NCBI GenBank assembly: GCA_047639555.1
Contig: JBLIOE010000018.1
Span: forward strand, 1-64,000
DNA length: 64,000 nt
Reading direction: 5' to 3'
From: JAJRXC01 sp047639555
GTDB lineage: Bacteria > Actinomycetota > Acidimicrobiia > Acidimicrobiales > Aldehydirespiratoraceae
This document shows, in pieces, positions 15,972 through 23,770 of this stretch. Made by a program: the position numbers and the translations under genes. The notes beneath the pieces were generated by a model. That model searched no databases, had not been told where the DNA came from, and saw nothing but the letters and a program-made list of their open reading frames with translations. How positions within the stretch are numbered: the stretch's first letter is position 1; every line of letters begins with the position of its first letter.

Positions 15972-17291
15972 ATGGCCGTCGCGGCTGCGGATCTGATTCT
16001 GATCAGTGTCGATGACCACATCATCGAACCACCCGATCTCTTCGACGGACACCTGCCCGCTCGCTACAAGGACATCGCGCCCCGGATTGTTCGCCGCAGT
16101 GACGGGGCCGACGTTTGGCGATTCGGCGAGGTCGAAGTCCCCAATGTCGCCTTGAACGCCGTTGCCGGTCGGCCCAAAGAGGAATACGGCGTCGAGCCAC
16201 AATCCCTCGATGAGATCCGGCCGGGCACCTGGCAGGTCGACGAGCGCATCAAAGATATGAACGCCGGTGGCCTCCTCGCCTCCATGAACTTCCCGTCGTT
16301 CCCCGGTTTCGCGGCGCGGCTCTTCGCGGTTGATGACGAGGAGTTCGGTCTCGCCCTGGTGCAGGCCTACAACGACTGGCATATCGACGAATGGTGTGGC
16401 GCCCATCCGGGTCGGTTCATTCCAATGGCACTGCCCGTGATCTGGGATGCCGAGAAGTGCGCGGCCGAGGTTCGCCGCAACGCCGCGAAGGGATGTCACT
16501 CACTCACGTTTACCGAGAACCCCGCCGCGCTTGGGTATCCGAGTTTTCATAGCGACTTCTGGGATCCGCTCTGGACTGCGTGTTCCGACACCGCCACGGT
16601 CGTGTCGATTCATCTCGGTTCGTCCGGACAGCTCACCTTCCCGGCCCCCGACTCACCCCCCGATGTGATGATCACGTTGCAGCCGATGAACATTCAGTCG
16701 GCGGCGGCCGACATCTTGTGGTCTCGGGTGCTGAAGAACTTCCCGGACTTGCGAGTTGCGCTGAGTGAAGGCGGCACCGGCTGGGTGCCCTACTTCCTCG
16801 AGCGCGTCGACCGCACGTACGACATGCACCACCTCTGGACCGGTCAGGACTTTGGTGACCAGGTGCCCTCCGACCGCTTTCGGCAGCACTTCCTCACGTG
16901 CTTCATCTCCGACCCCACGGGGGTTCGCCTGCGCCACGAGATCGGGATCGACAACATGGCCTGGGAGTGTGATTACCCGCACTCAGACTCGATGTGGCCG
17001 GATGCCCCGGAGGTGCTCGCGGAGCTCTTTACCGAGGAGAACGTGTCCGCATCCGACGTGGCGAAGATGACACACGAAAACGCGATGCGTTGGTACAACT
17101 TCGACCCGTTCGTTCATGTGCCTCGTGAAGCCGCCACCGTCGGTGCCCTTCGGGAACTTGCGGCGGGCCACGACGTGTCGATTCAATCCCGCTCGACTCG
17201 CGAAAAGCTCACGGCCGAGCAGGTGCAGGCGCGCTGGGCGAATATGGGATCGGGCTCCGCCGGCACCGGCGCCCAGAAAGTATCTGACTAG
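15972..17291 (+). CDS. Amidohydrolase_2 family TIM-barrel protein (DDHxxEPP type)
   Basis: A 439-aa metal-dependent hydrolase. The N-terminal metal motif is D14-D-H16-I-I-E19-P-P, then VVSIHLGSSG (His), LSEGGTGWVPYFLERVDRTYD and WECDYPHSDSMWP (Asp). It resembles 57330-58532 throughout, more than the other two paralogues. GGAAGG lies about 10 bases before ATG 15972. Paralogues of this type are common beside acyl-CoA dehydrogenases and P450s in actinobacteria, but their reaction is mostly unproven; hydrolysis or decarboxylation of a ring acid is likely. Controlled by the 15908 palindrome (inference). Confidence 0.87.
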   Translation: MAVAAADLILISVDDHIIEPPDLFDGHLPARYKDIAPRIVRRSDGADVWRFGEVEVPNVALNAVAGRPKEEYGVEPQSLDEIRPGTWQVDERIKDMNAGGLLASMNFPSFPGFAARLFAVDDEEFGLALVQAYNDWHIDEWCGAHPGRFIPMALPVIWDAEKCAAEVRRNAAKGCHSLTFTENPAALGYPSFHSDFWDPLWTACSDTATVVSIHLGSSGQLTFPAPDSPPDVMITLQPMNIQSAAADILWSRVLKNFPDLRVALSEGGTGWVPYFLERVDRTYDMHHLWTGQDFGDQVPSDRFRQHFLTCFISDPTGVRLRHEIGIDNMAWECDYPHSDSMWPDAPEVLAELFTEENVSASDVAKMTHENAMRWYNFDPFVHVPREAATVGALRELAAGHDVSIQSRSTREKLTAEQVQARWANMGSGSAGTGAQKVSD

Positions 17292-17298
17292 CCAGCGC

Positions 17299-18033
17299 TC
17301 ACACGCCGGGTGGAACCACTCGGATGTCGGTGATGCGGGTGTTCGATCGGAGCACGGTGCACACGGCTTCAGCCACATCCTCAGGCTGCTGGATTTGTGG
17401 TTCCTCGGCGAGGTAGCCGCCCGCGTTCCACTGCGCGTGGAGCCGCATCGCGAGGTCCATGTCCCAGCCGGTGTCGGTGTCGGTGAACGTTGGTCCGACG
17501 ATTACCCGTGTGGCTCCAACATCGGGGTTCTCGTGATTCCAGCCGGCAACGAGGCTGTCCAGCGCTGCTTTGCTCGCCGCATAGACAACCATTCCCGGCC
17601 AGGGCCGCTCGGGTGCGTTCGATGAGATGAAGACGATCCGCCCGCCGGACGCTTTCAGATGCGGGGAGGCAGCGCGTGATACCGCGGCCGCGCCGAAGAA
17701 GTTCACGTCGAAGACGCGCTGCCATTCGCTTGCGTCGGTCTCGTCGATGAGCCCGATGGGGAAGATGCCGGCGACGTAGATGACGGCATCAAGACCGCCC
17801 AATGCTTCGGCTGCGGCATCGACGGTGGCCATGGCCGCAGCGGGGTCGGCGACGTCGCACGGCAGCGCGACGCAGCCTTCGAGGCCGCCGACGATTTCGT
17901 CGAGAATCTCGCCTCGGCGTGCGGTGAACGCGACTCGAGCACCGTCAGCCGCAGCGGCGAGGCCCGTTGCTTTCCCGATTCCGGCGGATGCGCCGACAAC
18001 AAGGATTCGTTTCCCATCGAGCGATTCAGTCAT
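17299..18033 (-). CDS. Short-chain dehydrogenase/reductase
   Basis: A 244-aa classical SDR: cofactor loop G14-A-S-A-G18-I-G20, structural N111, catalytic S138, Y151 and K155 (YAASK). It would interconvert an alcohol and a ketone with NAD(P). The C-terminus is short and contains a GPTFTDTDTGWDMDLAMRLHAQW segment that probably shapes the substrate pocket. It converges with amidohydrolase 15972 (7 bp apart) and is divergent from a second SDR, with tandem 17-bp direct repeats between them. Confidence 0.9.
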   Translation of the reverse strand: MTESLDGKRILVVGASAGIGKATGLAAAADGARVAFTARRGEILDEIVGGLEGCVALPCDVADPAAAMATVDAAAEALGGLDAVIYVAGIFPIGLIDETDASEWQRVFDVNFFGAAAVSRAASPHLKASGGRIVFISSNAPERPWPGMVVYAASKAALDSLVAGWNHENPDVGATRVIVGPTFTDTDTGWDMDLAMRLHAQWNAGGYLAEEPQIQQPEDVAEAVCTVLRSNTRITDIRVVPPGV

Positions 18034-18045
18034 GTATGGCCCTTA

Positions 18046-18080
18046 GTGTTTGGCGAAATTCGGGTGTTCGGCGAAATTCG
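18046..18080. repeat. Two tandem 17-bp direct repeats in a divergent SDR promoter
   Basis: GTGTTTGGCGAAATTCG at 18046-18062 and GTGTTCGGCGAAATTCG at 18064-18080 are 18 bp apart and differ at one base. The core CGAAATTCG is nearly self-complementary. Placement 13 bp upstream of the minus-strand SDR start and about 50 bp before the plus-strand one suggests a regulator-binding site different from the three module motifs. Confidence 0.6.
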
Positions 18081-18132
18081 ACCCGACAGTAGTAGGAGAA
18101 TGCCGTGTTCGCGTGAGGAGTATGGTGTTTTC

Positions 18133-18843
18133 ATGTCTGAGCTGACGGGGAAGATCGCGCTGGTGACGGGTGCAGCATCGGGTATCGGCGCCGCGTGCGC
18201 CGAGCGTTATGCCCGCGAGGGTGCCACGGTCATCGCGACTGATATCGCCGACGATGTCGAAGGCATGGTCGTGCTCGACGTCAGTGATTCGATCGCTTGG
18301 GCCGACCTCGCGACGGCGATCACGGCCGAACATGGTCGCCTCGACCTGGTCCACCTCAATGCCGGAATCCGGGTCGGCAAAAGTGATGTCGGGTCGCTCG
18401 CCGATGATGACTATCTGCGGGTAATTTCCGTCAACCAGCACGGCGTTCTCTACGGCTTGCGGGCCACCTTGCCACTCCTCGAAAAGCAAGGCGGGTCGGT
18501 CCTTGTCACCGCGTCGCGAGCATCGCTCGGCCCGCTGCCGAACGATCTGCCGTACGTGATGTCGAAACATGCCGTCACGGGCTTGGTGCGCAGTGTGGCC
18601 GCCGACCTCGAAACCCGTGGTGTCTCGATCAATGCGCTCTGTCCCGCCACCGTGGATACGGGCTTCATTGCCGGAGCCGGTCGAGCTCAGCTCGAGAGAG
18701 CGGGTATCGCGGTCATGGATGCCGATGAGGTCGCCGACGGAGCGATGCAGATTCTCTCGGGCGCGACAACCGGCCAGTGCTTCGTGCAGTTGCCGGGGGC
18801 GCGGCCGGAAGTATTTGAGTTTGCGCCGGTGCCTGGGCGCTAA
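18133..18843 (+). CDS. Short-chain dehydrogenase/reductase
   Basis: A 236-aa SDR: G13-A-A-S-G17-I-G19 loop, acidic D37 after the second strand (favours NAD over NADP), N101, Ser near 128-131 and Y141-V-M-S-K145. It is somewhat short in the substrate-loop region. The ATG at 18133 begins the first strand. It overlaps the thiolase-like gene on the opposite strand by 4 bp at its stop. Likely oxidises a hydroxyl group on a pathway intermediate; substrate not determinable. Confidence 0.88.
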   Translation: MSELTGKIALVTGAASGIGAACAERYAREGATVIATDIADDVEGMVVLDVSDSIAWADLATAITAEHGRLDLVHLNAGIRVGKSDVGSLADDDYLRVISVNQHGVLYGLRATLPLLEKQGGSVLVTASRASLGPLPNDLPYVMSKHAVTGLVRSVAADLETRGVSINALCPATVDTGFIAGAGRAQLERAGIAVMDADEVADGAMQILSGATTGQCFVQLPGARPEVFEFAPVPGR

Positions 18844-20036
18844 CGCCAGCGAGTGAGCAGGAGGACACCGCCGGGGTGCCCTCCGCCGGTAGAGACGAGC
18901 GAAACCTCGGGATGGCCGGGAACCTGGTGGTCGCCACCCGCATCCCGCAGCTGCACGATGGCCTCGTGGATCAGACCAAAGCCATTGAGCCGCCCCTCGC
19001 TGAGCTGGCCACCGCTCGTGTTGAGCGGAAGTTCGCCGTCGAGAGAAATGCGTTGGCCTCCCTCGACGAACGGCCCACCTTCGCCAATTTCACAGAAGCC
19101 GAGGGCCTCGAGCCATGACAGGCAGTTGAAGGTGAACCCGTCGTAGAGCTGGGCCACATCAACGTCGGCCGGTTTGAGATCGGTGCGAGTCCACACATGG
19201 GCTGCCGGTCCGGCAACCATTGGCTCGTGAACCATCGTCCCCTGGTCCCACGAGAACCGTTCGCTCATCGCAGTGCCGACGGCCTCAAGACGCACGGGAG
19301 GCTGACGAAGGTCGGGCACGGTGTCGACGTGGGAAACAATGACCGCGACGACTCCATCACAGGGAACGTCGCAGTCGTAGAGGCCGAACGGCGTGCTCAC
19401 AAGACGGGCCGACAGGTAGTCATCCATCGTCAATGGATCGCGGTAGATCGCGTCGGGGTTGCGGGCCGCGTTGGCGCGAGCGTTGAGCGCGAGTGCGCCG
19501 AGTTGTTCGCGCGTCGTGCCGAAGGTCTCCATGTGGTTCGTCGCCTGCATGGCGATCCAGTTGGCCGGTGACATCGCGCCAAACGGGGAGTGCCATTGGC
19601 TACGCCCGGTCTGACGTCCACCACCGCCGGGCGGCGGAATTGCACCCTCGGCCATGAGCTTGCGGTGGCTGCCTTCCCACTGGGCCCGGATCGAGAGCAC
19701 GTGGCGGCACAACCCGCCGGACACCGCGAGCGCAGCATCGATGATCGGGCCGGCGTGGCCCATGGTCTCGGGCGAAGCGGTGAACCACGTGGGTTGGAGT
19801 CCGAGGAGTTCGGTGAGGGTCTCGATGCCTCCAACGGAGTAGCCCATCGGCGGGCCCGCGAGTGGGCCGGGAGCGGTGGACAGGCCGTCGATATCGGCCA
19901 AGGTGAGCCCGGCGTCGGCGAGCGCGGCGTCGACGGCGTCTCGCACCAAAGCAAGCGGATCACGGTCGACGCGTCGACCCACGGCGGACTTTCCGATGCC
20001 GGACAGGACAACATCGTGTTCGAATCGGTCGCTCAT
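18840..20036 (-). CDS. Thiolase-fold protein, Ltp2/lipid-transfer-like (possible retro-aldolase)
   Basis: A 398-aa thiolase-fold protein without the thiolase N-terminal Cys: the corresponding segment reads FTASPETMGHAGPIIDAAL. The LYDGFTFNCLSWLEALGFC region matches the Tyr-containing segment of Ltp2, a retro-aldolase of bacterial steroid side-chain degradation that works with a DUF35 partner. The later Ltp2 Tyr seems replaced by Arg in GGQLSEGRLNG (from memory of Ltp2). A DUF35 gene lies directly upstream with a 4-bp overlap, which strongly supports a complex. The reaction may be C-C bond cleavage of a beta-hydroxyacyl-CoA rather than thiolysis. Confidence 0.85.
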   Translation of the reverse strand: MSDRFEHDVVLSGIGKSAVGRRVDRDPLALVRDAVDAALADAGLTLADIDGLSTAPGPLAGPPMGYSVGGIETLTELLGLQPTWFTASPETMGHAGPIIDAALAVSGGLCRHVLSIRAQWEGSHRKLMAEGAIPPPGGGGRQTGRSQWHSPFGAMSPANWIAMQATNHMETFGTTREQLGALALNARANAARNPDAIYRDPLTMDDYLSARLVSTPFGLYDCDVPCDGVVAVIVSHVDTVPDLRQPPVRLEAVGTAMSERFSWDQGTMVHEPMVAGPAAHVWTRTDLKPADVDVAQLYDGFTFNCLSWLEALGFCEIGEGGPFVEGGQRISLDGELPLNTSGGQLSEGRLNGFGLIHEAIVQLRDAGGDHQVPGHPEVSLVSTGGGHPGGVLLLTRWR

Positions 20037-20437
20037 TGGGAATCCTTGACGGGCCGAAAGAGCGGGATCCAGACGTCGTCGTCTTGTTGGAACACCACGT
20101 CGACATCCATGCCAACGAAGAGCTGCTCGTGGTCGACGTCGACAATGTTGGTCGTGAGGCGGACGCCCTCGTCTTCGGCCATCGCAACAACGGCGATCAC
20201 ATATGGCGGTGGGAATGCCGGGTGCCAGGGCTGGTGGTTGATCGTCCAGCCGAGCACCTTGGCCCGGCCCGAAACGGTGTCGGGGGCGAGGTCGGTTGCA
20301 CCGCACAAGCGACAGGCGGGCTGTGGCGGATGCGCCCACGCCCGACATTCCCGGCACCGCAGGAAGCGCAAGCGTCCGTCGCTTCCGGAGGTCCAGAAGA
20401 ATCGGTTCACGTCACTGAGGAGTGGAAGCGGTCGCAT
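20033..20437 (-). CDS. DUF35 zinc-ribbon/OB-fold protein
   Basis: A 134-aa protein with four Zn-ribbon Cys (C28-x2-C31 and C42-x2-C45) followed by an OB-fold domain. Such DUF35 proteins bind thiolase-fold partners, as in ChsH2-Ltp2 of steroid degradation. It overlaps the partner gene by 4 bp. ATG 20437 is taken as start; GTG codons at 20443 and 20467 are possible and no Shine-Dalgarno is visible for any. The divergent promoter shared with amidohydrolase 20545 carries the perfect module 2 palindrome. Confidence 0.87.
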   Translation of the reverse strand: MRPLPLLSDVNRFFWTSGSDGRLRFLRCRECRAWAHPPQPACRLCGATDLAPDTVSGRAKVLGWTINHQPWHPAFPPPYVIAVVAMAEDEGVRLTTNIVDVDHEQLFVGMDVDVVFQQDDDVWIPLFRPVKDSQ

Positions 20438-20483
20438 GGCCGTCACGCGTGCACCATAGCCGCGCACGGCGGTGCGGTTGTAT

Positions 20484-20499
20484 TTGACGTCGACGTCAG
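20484..20499. promoter_or_regulatory. Module 2 operator (perfect palindrome core)
   Basis: TTGACGTCGACGTCAG; the 14-bp core TGACGTCGACGTCA at 20485-20498 is a perfect palindrome. It lies between DUF35 20033 and amidohydrolase 20545. The identical 16-mer recurs at 51753-51768. Confidence 0.75.
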
Positions 20500-20544
20500 T
20501 TTAGGTTTGTCACGGGTTCGAGTGGATCCATGCAGGGAGGCATC

Positions 20545-21672
20545 GTGCGCCGATTGATCACGTCTGACTGCCACATTGCGGCGCCGTACTCGGTGCTCGA
20601 CGAATTGCCCGAGTCGTATCGCCAGTACTTTCCGCGCATTGAGCGGCGGTCCGATGGCGATGTGCTTGTTGGTCCGACTGGGGACGCCATGACGGGCGCC
20701 GCGTCGGCCCCGGAATCCAGAGTTGTTGGCGACAGCGCCGTGCGGGAAGCAGTCGGCGCCTGTGACGAAGCGCAACCGAGCTTCGAACCGTCTGAGGTGC
20801 TTGCGGAATTGGAGCGAGATGGGGTCTCCGGCGCGGTGCTCATCGGCCGGATCGCGGTCAACTACGACACCATGCCCATAGACGCCGACATCGCCTACTG
20901 CCAGGTGGTCAACGACTGGACGGCCGAGCACTGGGGTCCATACCTCGATCGAGTGGCGCCCGGCATCGTGCTGCCGTACCGAGATGTTGACGCCTGTGTG
21001 AAAGAGCTCGAGCGAGGCGCGGCCATGGGCCTTCGGCCCGCACTCATGCCCGACGCGATCGGGGAGAAGCCGTACCACCTCGACGAGTGGGAGCCTCTGT
21101 GGGAGGCGGCGGACTCGCTGAACATTCCGATCACGATGCACGTTGGTGGCACGCGCCTGCCCAAGGCCGCCTACGGGAACTTCAAGCCGTTCGCCGGGCT
21201 TGCGTATGTCGGTTGGTACAACCAGTGCGTTGGCATGGGCGAGACCCTGGGCTGGTTGGCGTTCACCGGCGTGTTCGAGCGCTACCCGAACCTCCACGTG
21301 ATCATGACGGAGGGTTACGCCGGCTGGCTTGGGTTCGCCATGCAGTTCTGGGATCACCACTTCACCGATACCCGGTTCGGTCAGATGGAGATGAACACTG
21401 GCGCGTGGGCACCCAAGATCGAAGCCCCGCCGAGCTATTACCTCAAGCGCCAAGCCCACGCGACGTTCATGTGGGATCCAATGGCCATCGCCAACCGCGA
21501 GATCACCGGCACCGATTGCCTGCTGTGGGGTAACGACTACCCGCACCGCGAGGGATCGTTCCCGTATTCACACGAGTGGATCGACAAGCAGTTCGCTGGA
21601 GTTCCGGAGCATGAGATCGAGGCGATGACGAGCGGCAACGCGGAGCGTCTCTTCGGAATTACGGCGGGCTGA
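20545..21672 (+). CDS. Amidohydrolase_2 family TIM-barrel protein
   Basis: A 375-aa metal-dependent hydrolase. The N-terminal metal motif is D8-C-H10-I-A-A-P; later come ITMHVGGTRLP (His), IMTEGYAGWLGFAMQFWDHH and WGNDYPHREGSFPYS (Asp). GTG 20545 is chosen because AGGGAGG at 20534-20540 is a near-perfect Shine-Dalgarno 4 bases upstream; ATG 20530 would put that element inside the gene. It is the module 2 counterpart of 7220, 15972 and 57330. The GDSL hydrolase follows after 14 bp. Substrate unknown; decarboxylation or ring hydrolysis is typical. Confidence 0.86.
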   Translation: MRRLITSDCHIAAPYSVLDELPESYRQYFPRIERRSDGDVLVGPTGDAMTGAASAPESRVVGDSAVREAVGACDEAQPSFEPSEVLAELERDGVSGAVLIGRIAVNYDTMPIDADIAYCQVVNDWTAEHWGPYLDRVAPGIVLPYRDVDACVKELERGAAMGLRPALMPDAIGEKPYHLDEWEPLWEAADSLNIPITMHVGGTRLPKAAYGNFKPFAGLAYVGWYNQCVGMGETLGWLAFTGVFERYPNLHVIMTEGYAGWLGFAMQFWDHHFTDTRFGQMEMNTGAWAPKIEAPPSYYLKRQAHATFMWDPMAIANREITGTDCLLWGNDYPHREGSFPYSHEWIDKQFAGVPEHEIEAMTSGNAERLFGITAG

Positions 21673-21686
21673 GGCCCGATCCGCCC

Positions 21687-22343
21687 ATGGCTCTCAATCT
21701 CCAGACACTTCTGTCTCCTCTGGCGAAGCCGTTTCTCCGCCGCTCAAAAGCAATGCGAGGCTCACAGTTCGAGTTCTTGCCTGCCGTGCCCGGCCGCGTC
21801 GTTTTTCTCGGCGACAGCATTACGGAGGGCGGATGCTGGGACGAATGGTTCGCCGACCTCCCCACGTGTAATCGAGGGATCAACGGCGACACCGTTGCCG
21901 GCGTTTCCGCCCGGCTCGCTTCGGCGCTGAATGAACCTCAGGCCGTCTCGCTTCTCATCGGCACCAACGATCTTGGTGGTATGGGGGAAACACGTGACGT
22001 CGACCGGATCGCCGAGCAAGCTCGCGAGCTGATTCTGGCGCTGCGACAAGAGGCGCCCGCGGCGACCCTGCTCGTCAACAGCGTGATGCCGAGAGTGGCG
22101 TCGATGGCTTCGACAATCGGTCGCCTCAATGAGCACTATTCCGAGGCGGCAGTGGAGGTACACGCCACGTTCGTCGACCTCTGGCCCGCGCTGGCTGCGG
22201 CCGACGGTTCGTTGCGCGACGAATTCACCGCTGACCATCTGCACCTCAATGGACCCGGCTATGGCGCGTGGGTTGAGGTGCTTCGGCCCCTTCTGGCACC
22301 CAACGCTTTCGACAGTCCGGATGAATTTGGGGCAAAAGATTGA
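21687..22343 (+). CDS. SGNH/GDSL-family hydrolase
   Basis: A 218-aa esterase-type hydrolase. Block I is FLGDS with nucleophile Ser44, block III is GTND, and block V is DHLHLNGPG with the catalytic Asp and His. The N-terminus is short and basic with no clear signal peptide. Members remove acetyl or other acyl groups from sugars and lipids. It follows amidohydrolase 20545 by 14 bp, so it is probably co-transcribed. Removing an ester group from a conjugated substrate is a reasonable role (inference). Confidence 0.88.
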   Translation: MALNLQTLLSPLAKPFLRRSKAMRGSQFEFLPAVPGRVVFLGDSITEGGCWDEWFADLPTCNRGINGDTVAGVSARLASALNEPQAVSLLIGTNDLGGMGETRDVDRIAEQARELILALRQEAPAATLLVNSVMPRVASMASTIGRLNEHYSEAAVEVHATFVDLWPALAAADGSLRDEFTADHLHLNGPGYGAWVEVLRPLLAPNAFDSPDEFGAKD

Positions 22344-22345
22344 CA

Positions 22346-22361
22346 TTGACACCGATGTCGA
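22346..22361. promoter_or_regulatory. Module 2 operator-like site
   Basis: TTGACACCGATGTCGA, 31 bp before the start of the substrate-binding lipoprotein and just after the GDSL stop. It keeps the TTGAC and GTC half-sites of the module 2 palindrome. An extra TTGACA half-site overlaps on the left. Confidence 0.55.
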
Positions 22362-22392
22362 AACAGACTGGCCAAAGACCTTTGGGGGGACT

Positions 22393-23754
22393 ATGAAAAC
22401 CTGGACACGAGTCTTGGCTGTACTGATTGCCGGAGCGCTACTTGCCGCGAGTTGCGGGAGTTCCGATGACGACCCGGTGGCCGCTGACCCGCCCGACGAC
22501 AGCGTTGTCGCCGAAACCGAGCCCGATCCTGAACCTGAGCCCGATGCTGAACCTGAGCCCGAGGTAGATCCTGGCCCGGTGTCGGTCGATCAGCGCGGGG
22601 TAACGGACGAAACCATTGCCCTCGGCGTCGCCGTTCTTGAGTTCCCCGAGGTTCTCGGGCTCGACTGGGGCAACCAGCAGGAGATCTGGGAAATCATTCT
22701 CCAGGATGTCAACGACAACGGAGGAGTCCACGGTCGCCAGATCGTTCCGACGTACGCGAACTACAGCCCGATCGATCCCGGCACGGCCGACGCGGCGTGC
22801 GTCGAACTCACCGAAGACGCGGAGATCTTTGCCGTACTCGGCGGATTTACCGGACTCGTCACCGACGCCAACCTTTGTTTCGCCAATTCCGGTGTTGCGC
22901 AATTTGGTGTCTCGCCCGAACCCGACGTTGCCCCTGATGTGCCGTGGATAGCCGTGGAGGCATCGGAAGAACGGCGAATGGTTCTTTGGGCGAACTATCT
23001 CATTGAGGAAGGGGTCCTCGACGGGAAGAAGTTTGCCGTCGCGGGCTTCTCACCACGAGAGTCCGACATCAAAGAAAATCTGCTGCCGGTGCTGGCCGAC
23101 GCTGGCCTTGAGCCCTCTGGTGAGTTCTACACAACCTTCACGGGCAGCGACGAGGTTGCGCTCGACGCCGAGATGGCGATCTGGGCGGAGCGAATGAACG
23201 CCGACGGGATCGAGCACGTCTTCCTGGTCGACGACGGAATCGGCCTCGTCGGAGACCTCATCGATGGTGGATATACAGGCGCCGCATCGAGCGATTGGAC
23301 ATTGGACCTGGCAAATGAAGAAGCCACCAATGGGGTTGATCTCACTGGCGTTCAGAGCATGTCGCCGATCAGCGATGCGGTTGCGTGGGAGACACCGAGG
23401 GTGCAGGAATGCCGCGATATTGTCGAAGCGGCCCGCCCAGACCTCTCGCCGATCGCGGCGCCGGGTACTACGACGACTGCGGATGTGCAGTGGGAGCGCA
23501 CCGTCCTGTGGGTGTGCCGATATGTCGACCTCTTCGTCGTAACGATGGAGACCGCTACGGCCCCGACGCATGAGGCAATTCTCGAAGCAGTGACCACCCA
23601 GATGTCCTCATTCTCGGTCGCCGAATTCGAGTTCGCCAGCTTCGGGCCCGGCAAGTTCGATGCCAACGACGGCTTCCAACCCGTCGAATGGGACACGAAC
23701 GCCGGCCTCGTCGGTCAGTGGGTGCCGATCACGGAACTCCGCAACCTCGGCTGA
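22393..23754 (+). CDS. ABC-type (LivK-like) substrate-binding lipoprotein
   Basis: A 453-aa secreted lipoprotein with signal peptide and lipobox LAASC (Cys21 anchored). Residues about 35-60 are a Pro/Glu/Asp repeat linker (DPEPEPDAEPEPEVDPG), followed by a type I binding fold (TIALGVAVLEF, DNGGVHGRQIVPTYANY, DAACVELTEDAEIFAVLGG). It is similar in plan to 11706-13079. No permease or ATPase genes accompany it. GGGGGGA lies just before ATG 22393. It heads a plus-strand operon of hydrolases and sits behind a module 2 operator-like site. Confidence 0.88.
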   Translation: MKTWTRVLAVLIAGALLAASCGSSDDDPVAADPPDDSVVAETEPDPEPEPDAEPEPEVDPGPVSVDQRGVTDETIALGVAVLEFPEVLGLDWGNQQEIWEIILQDVNDNGGVHGRQIVPTYANYSPIDPGTADAACVELTEDAEIFAVLGGFTGLVTDANLCFANSGVAQFGVSPEPDVAPDVPWIAVEASEERRMVLWANYLIEEGVLDGKKFAVAGFSPRESDIKENLLPVLADAGLEPSGEFYTTFTGSDEVALDAEMAIWAERMNADGIEHVFLVDDGIGLVGDLIDGGYTGAASSDWTLDLANEEATNGVDLTGVQSMSPISDAVAWETPRVQECRDIVEAARPDLSPIAAPGTTTTADVQWERTVLWVCRYVDLFVVTMETATAPTHEAILEAVTTQMSSFSVAEFEFASFGPGKFDANDGFQPVEWDTNAGLVGQWVPITELRNLG

Positions 23755-23770
23755 TCGGAGCGCTGCTCGT

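Noticed and set aside
22500..22580. Repeats of CCTGAACCTGAGCCCGA in the second lipoprotein gene
   Set aside because: Codes for the Pro-Glu-Asp linker; low-complexity protein sequence, not a separate element.
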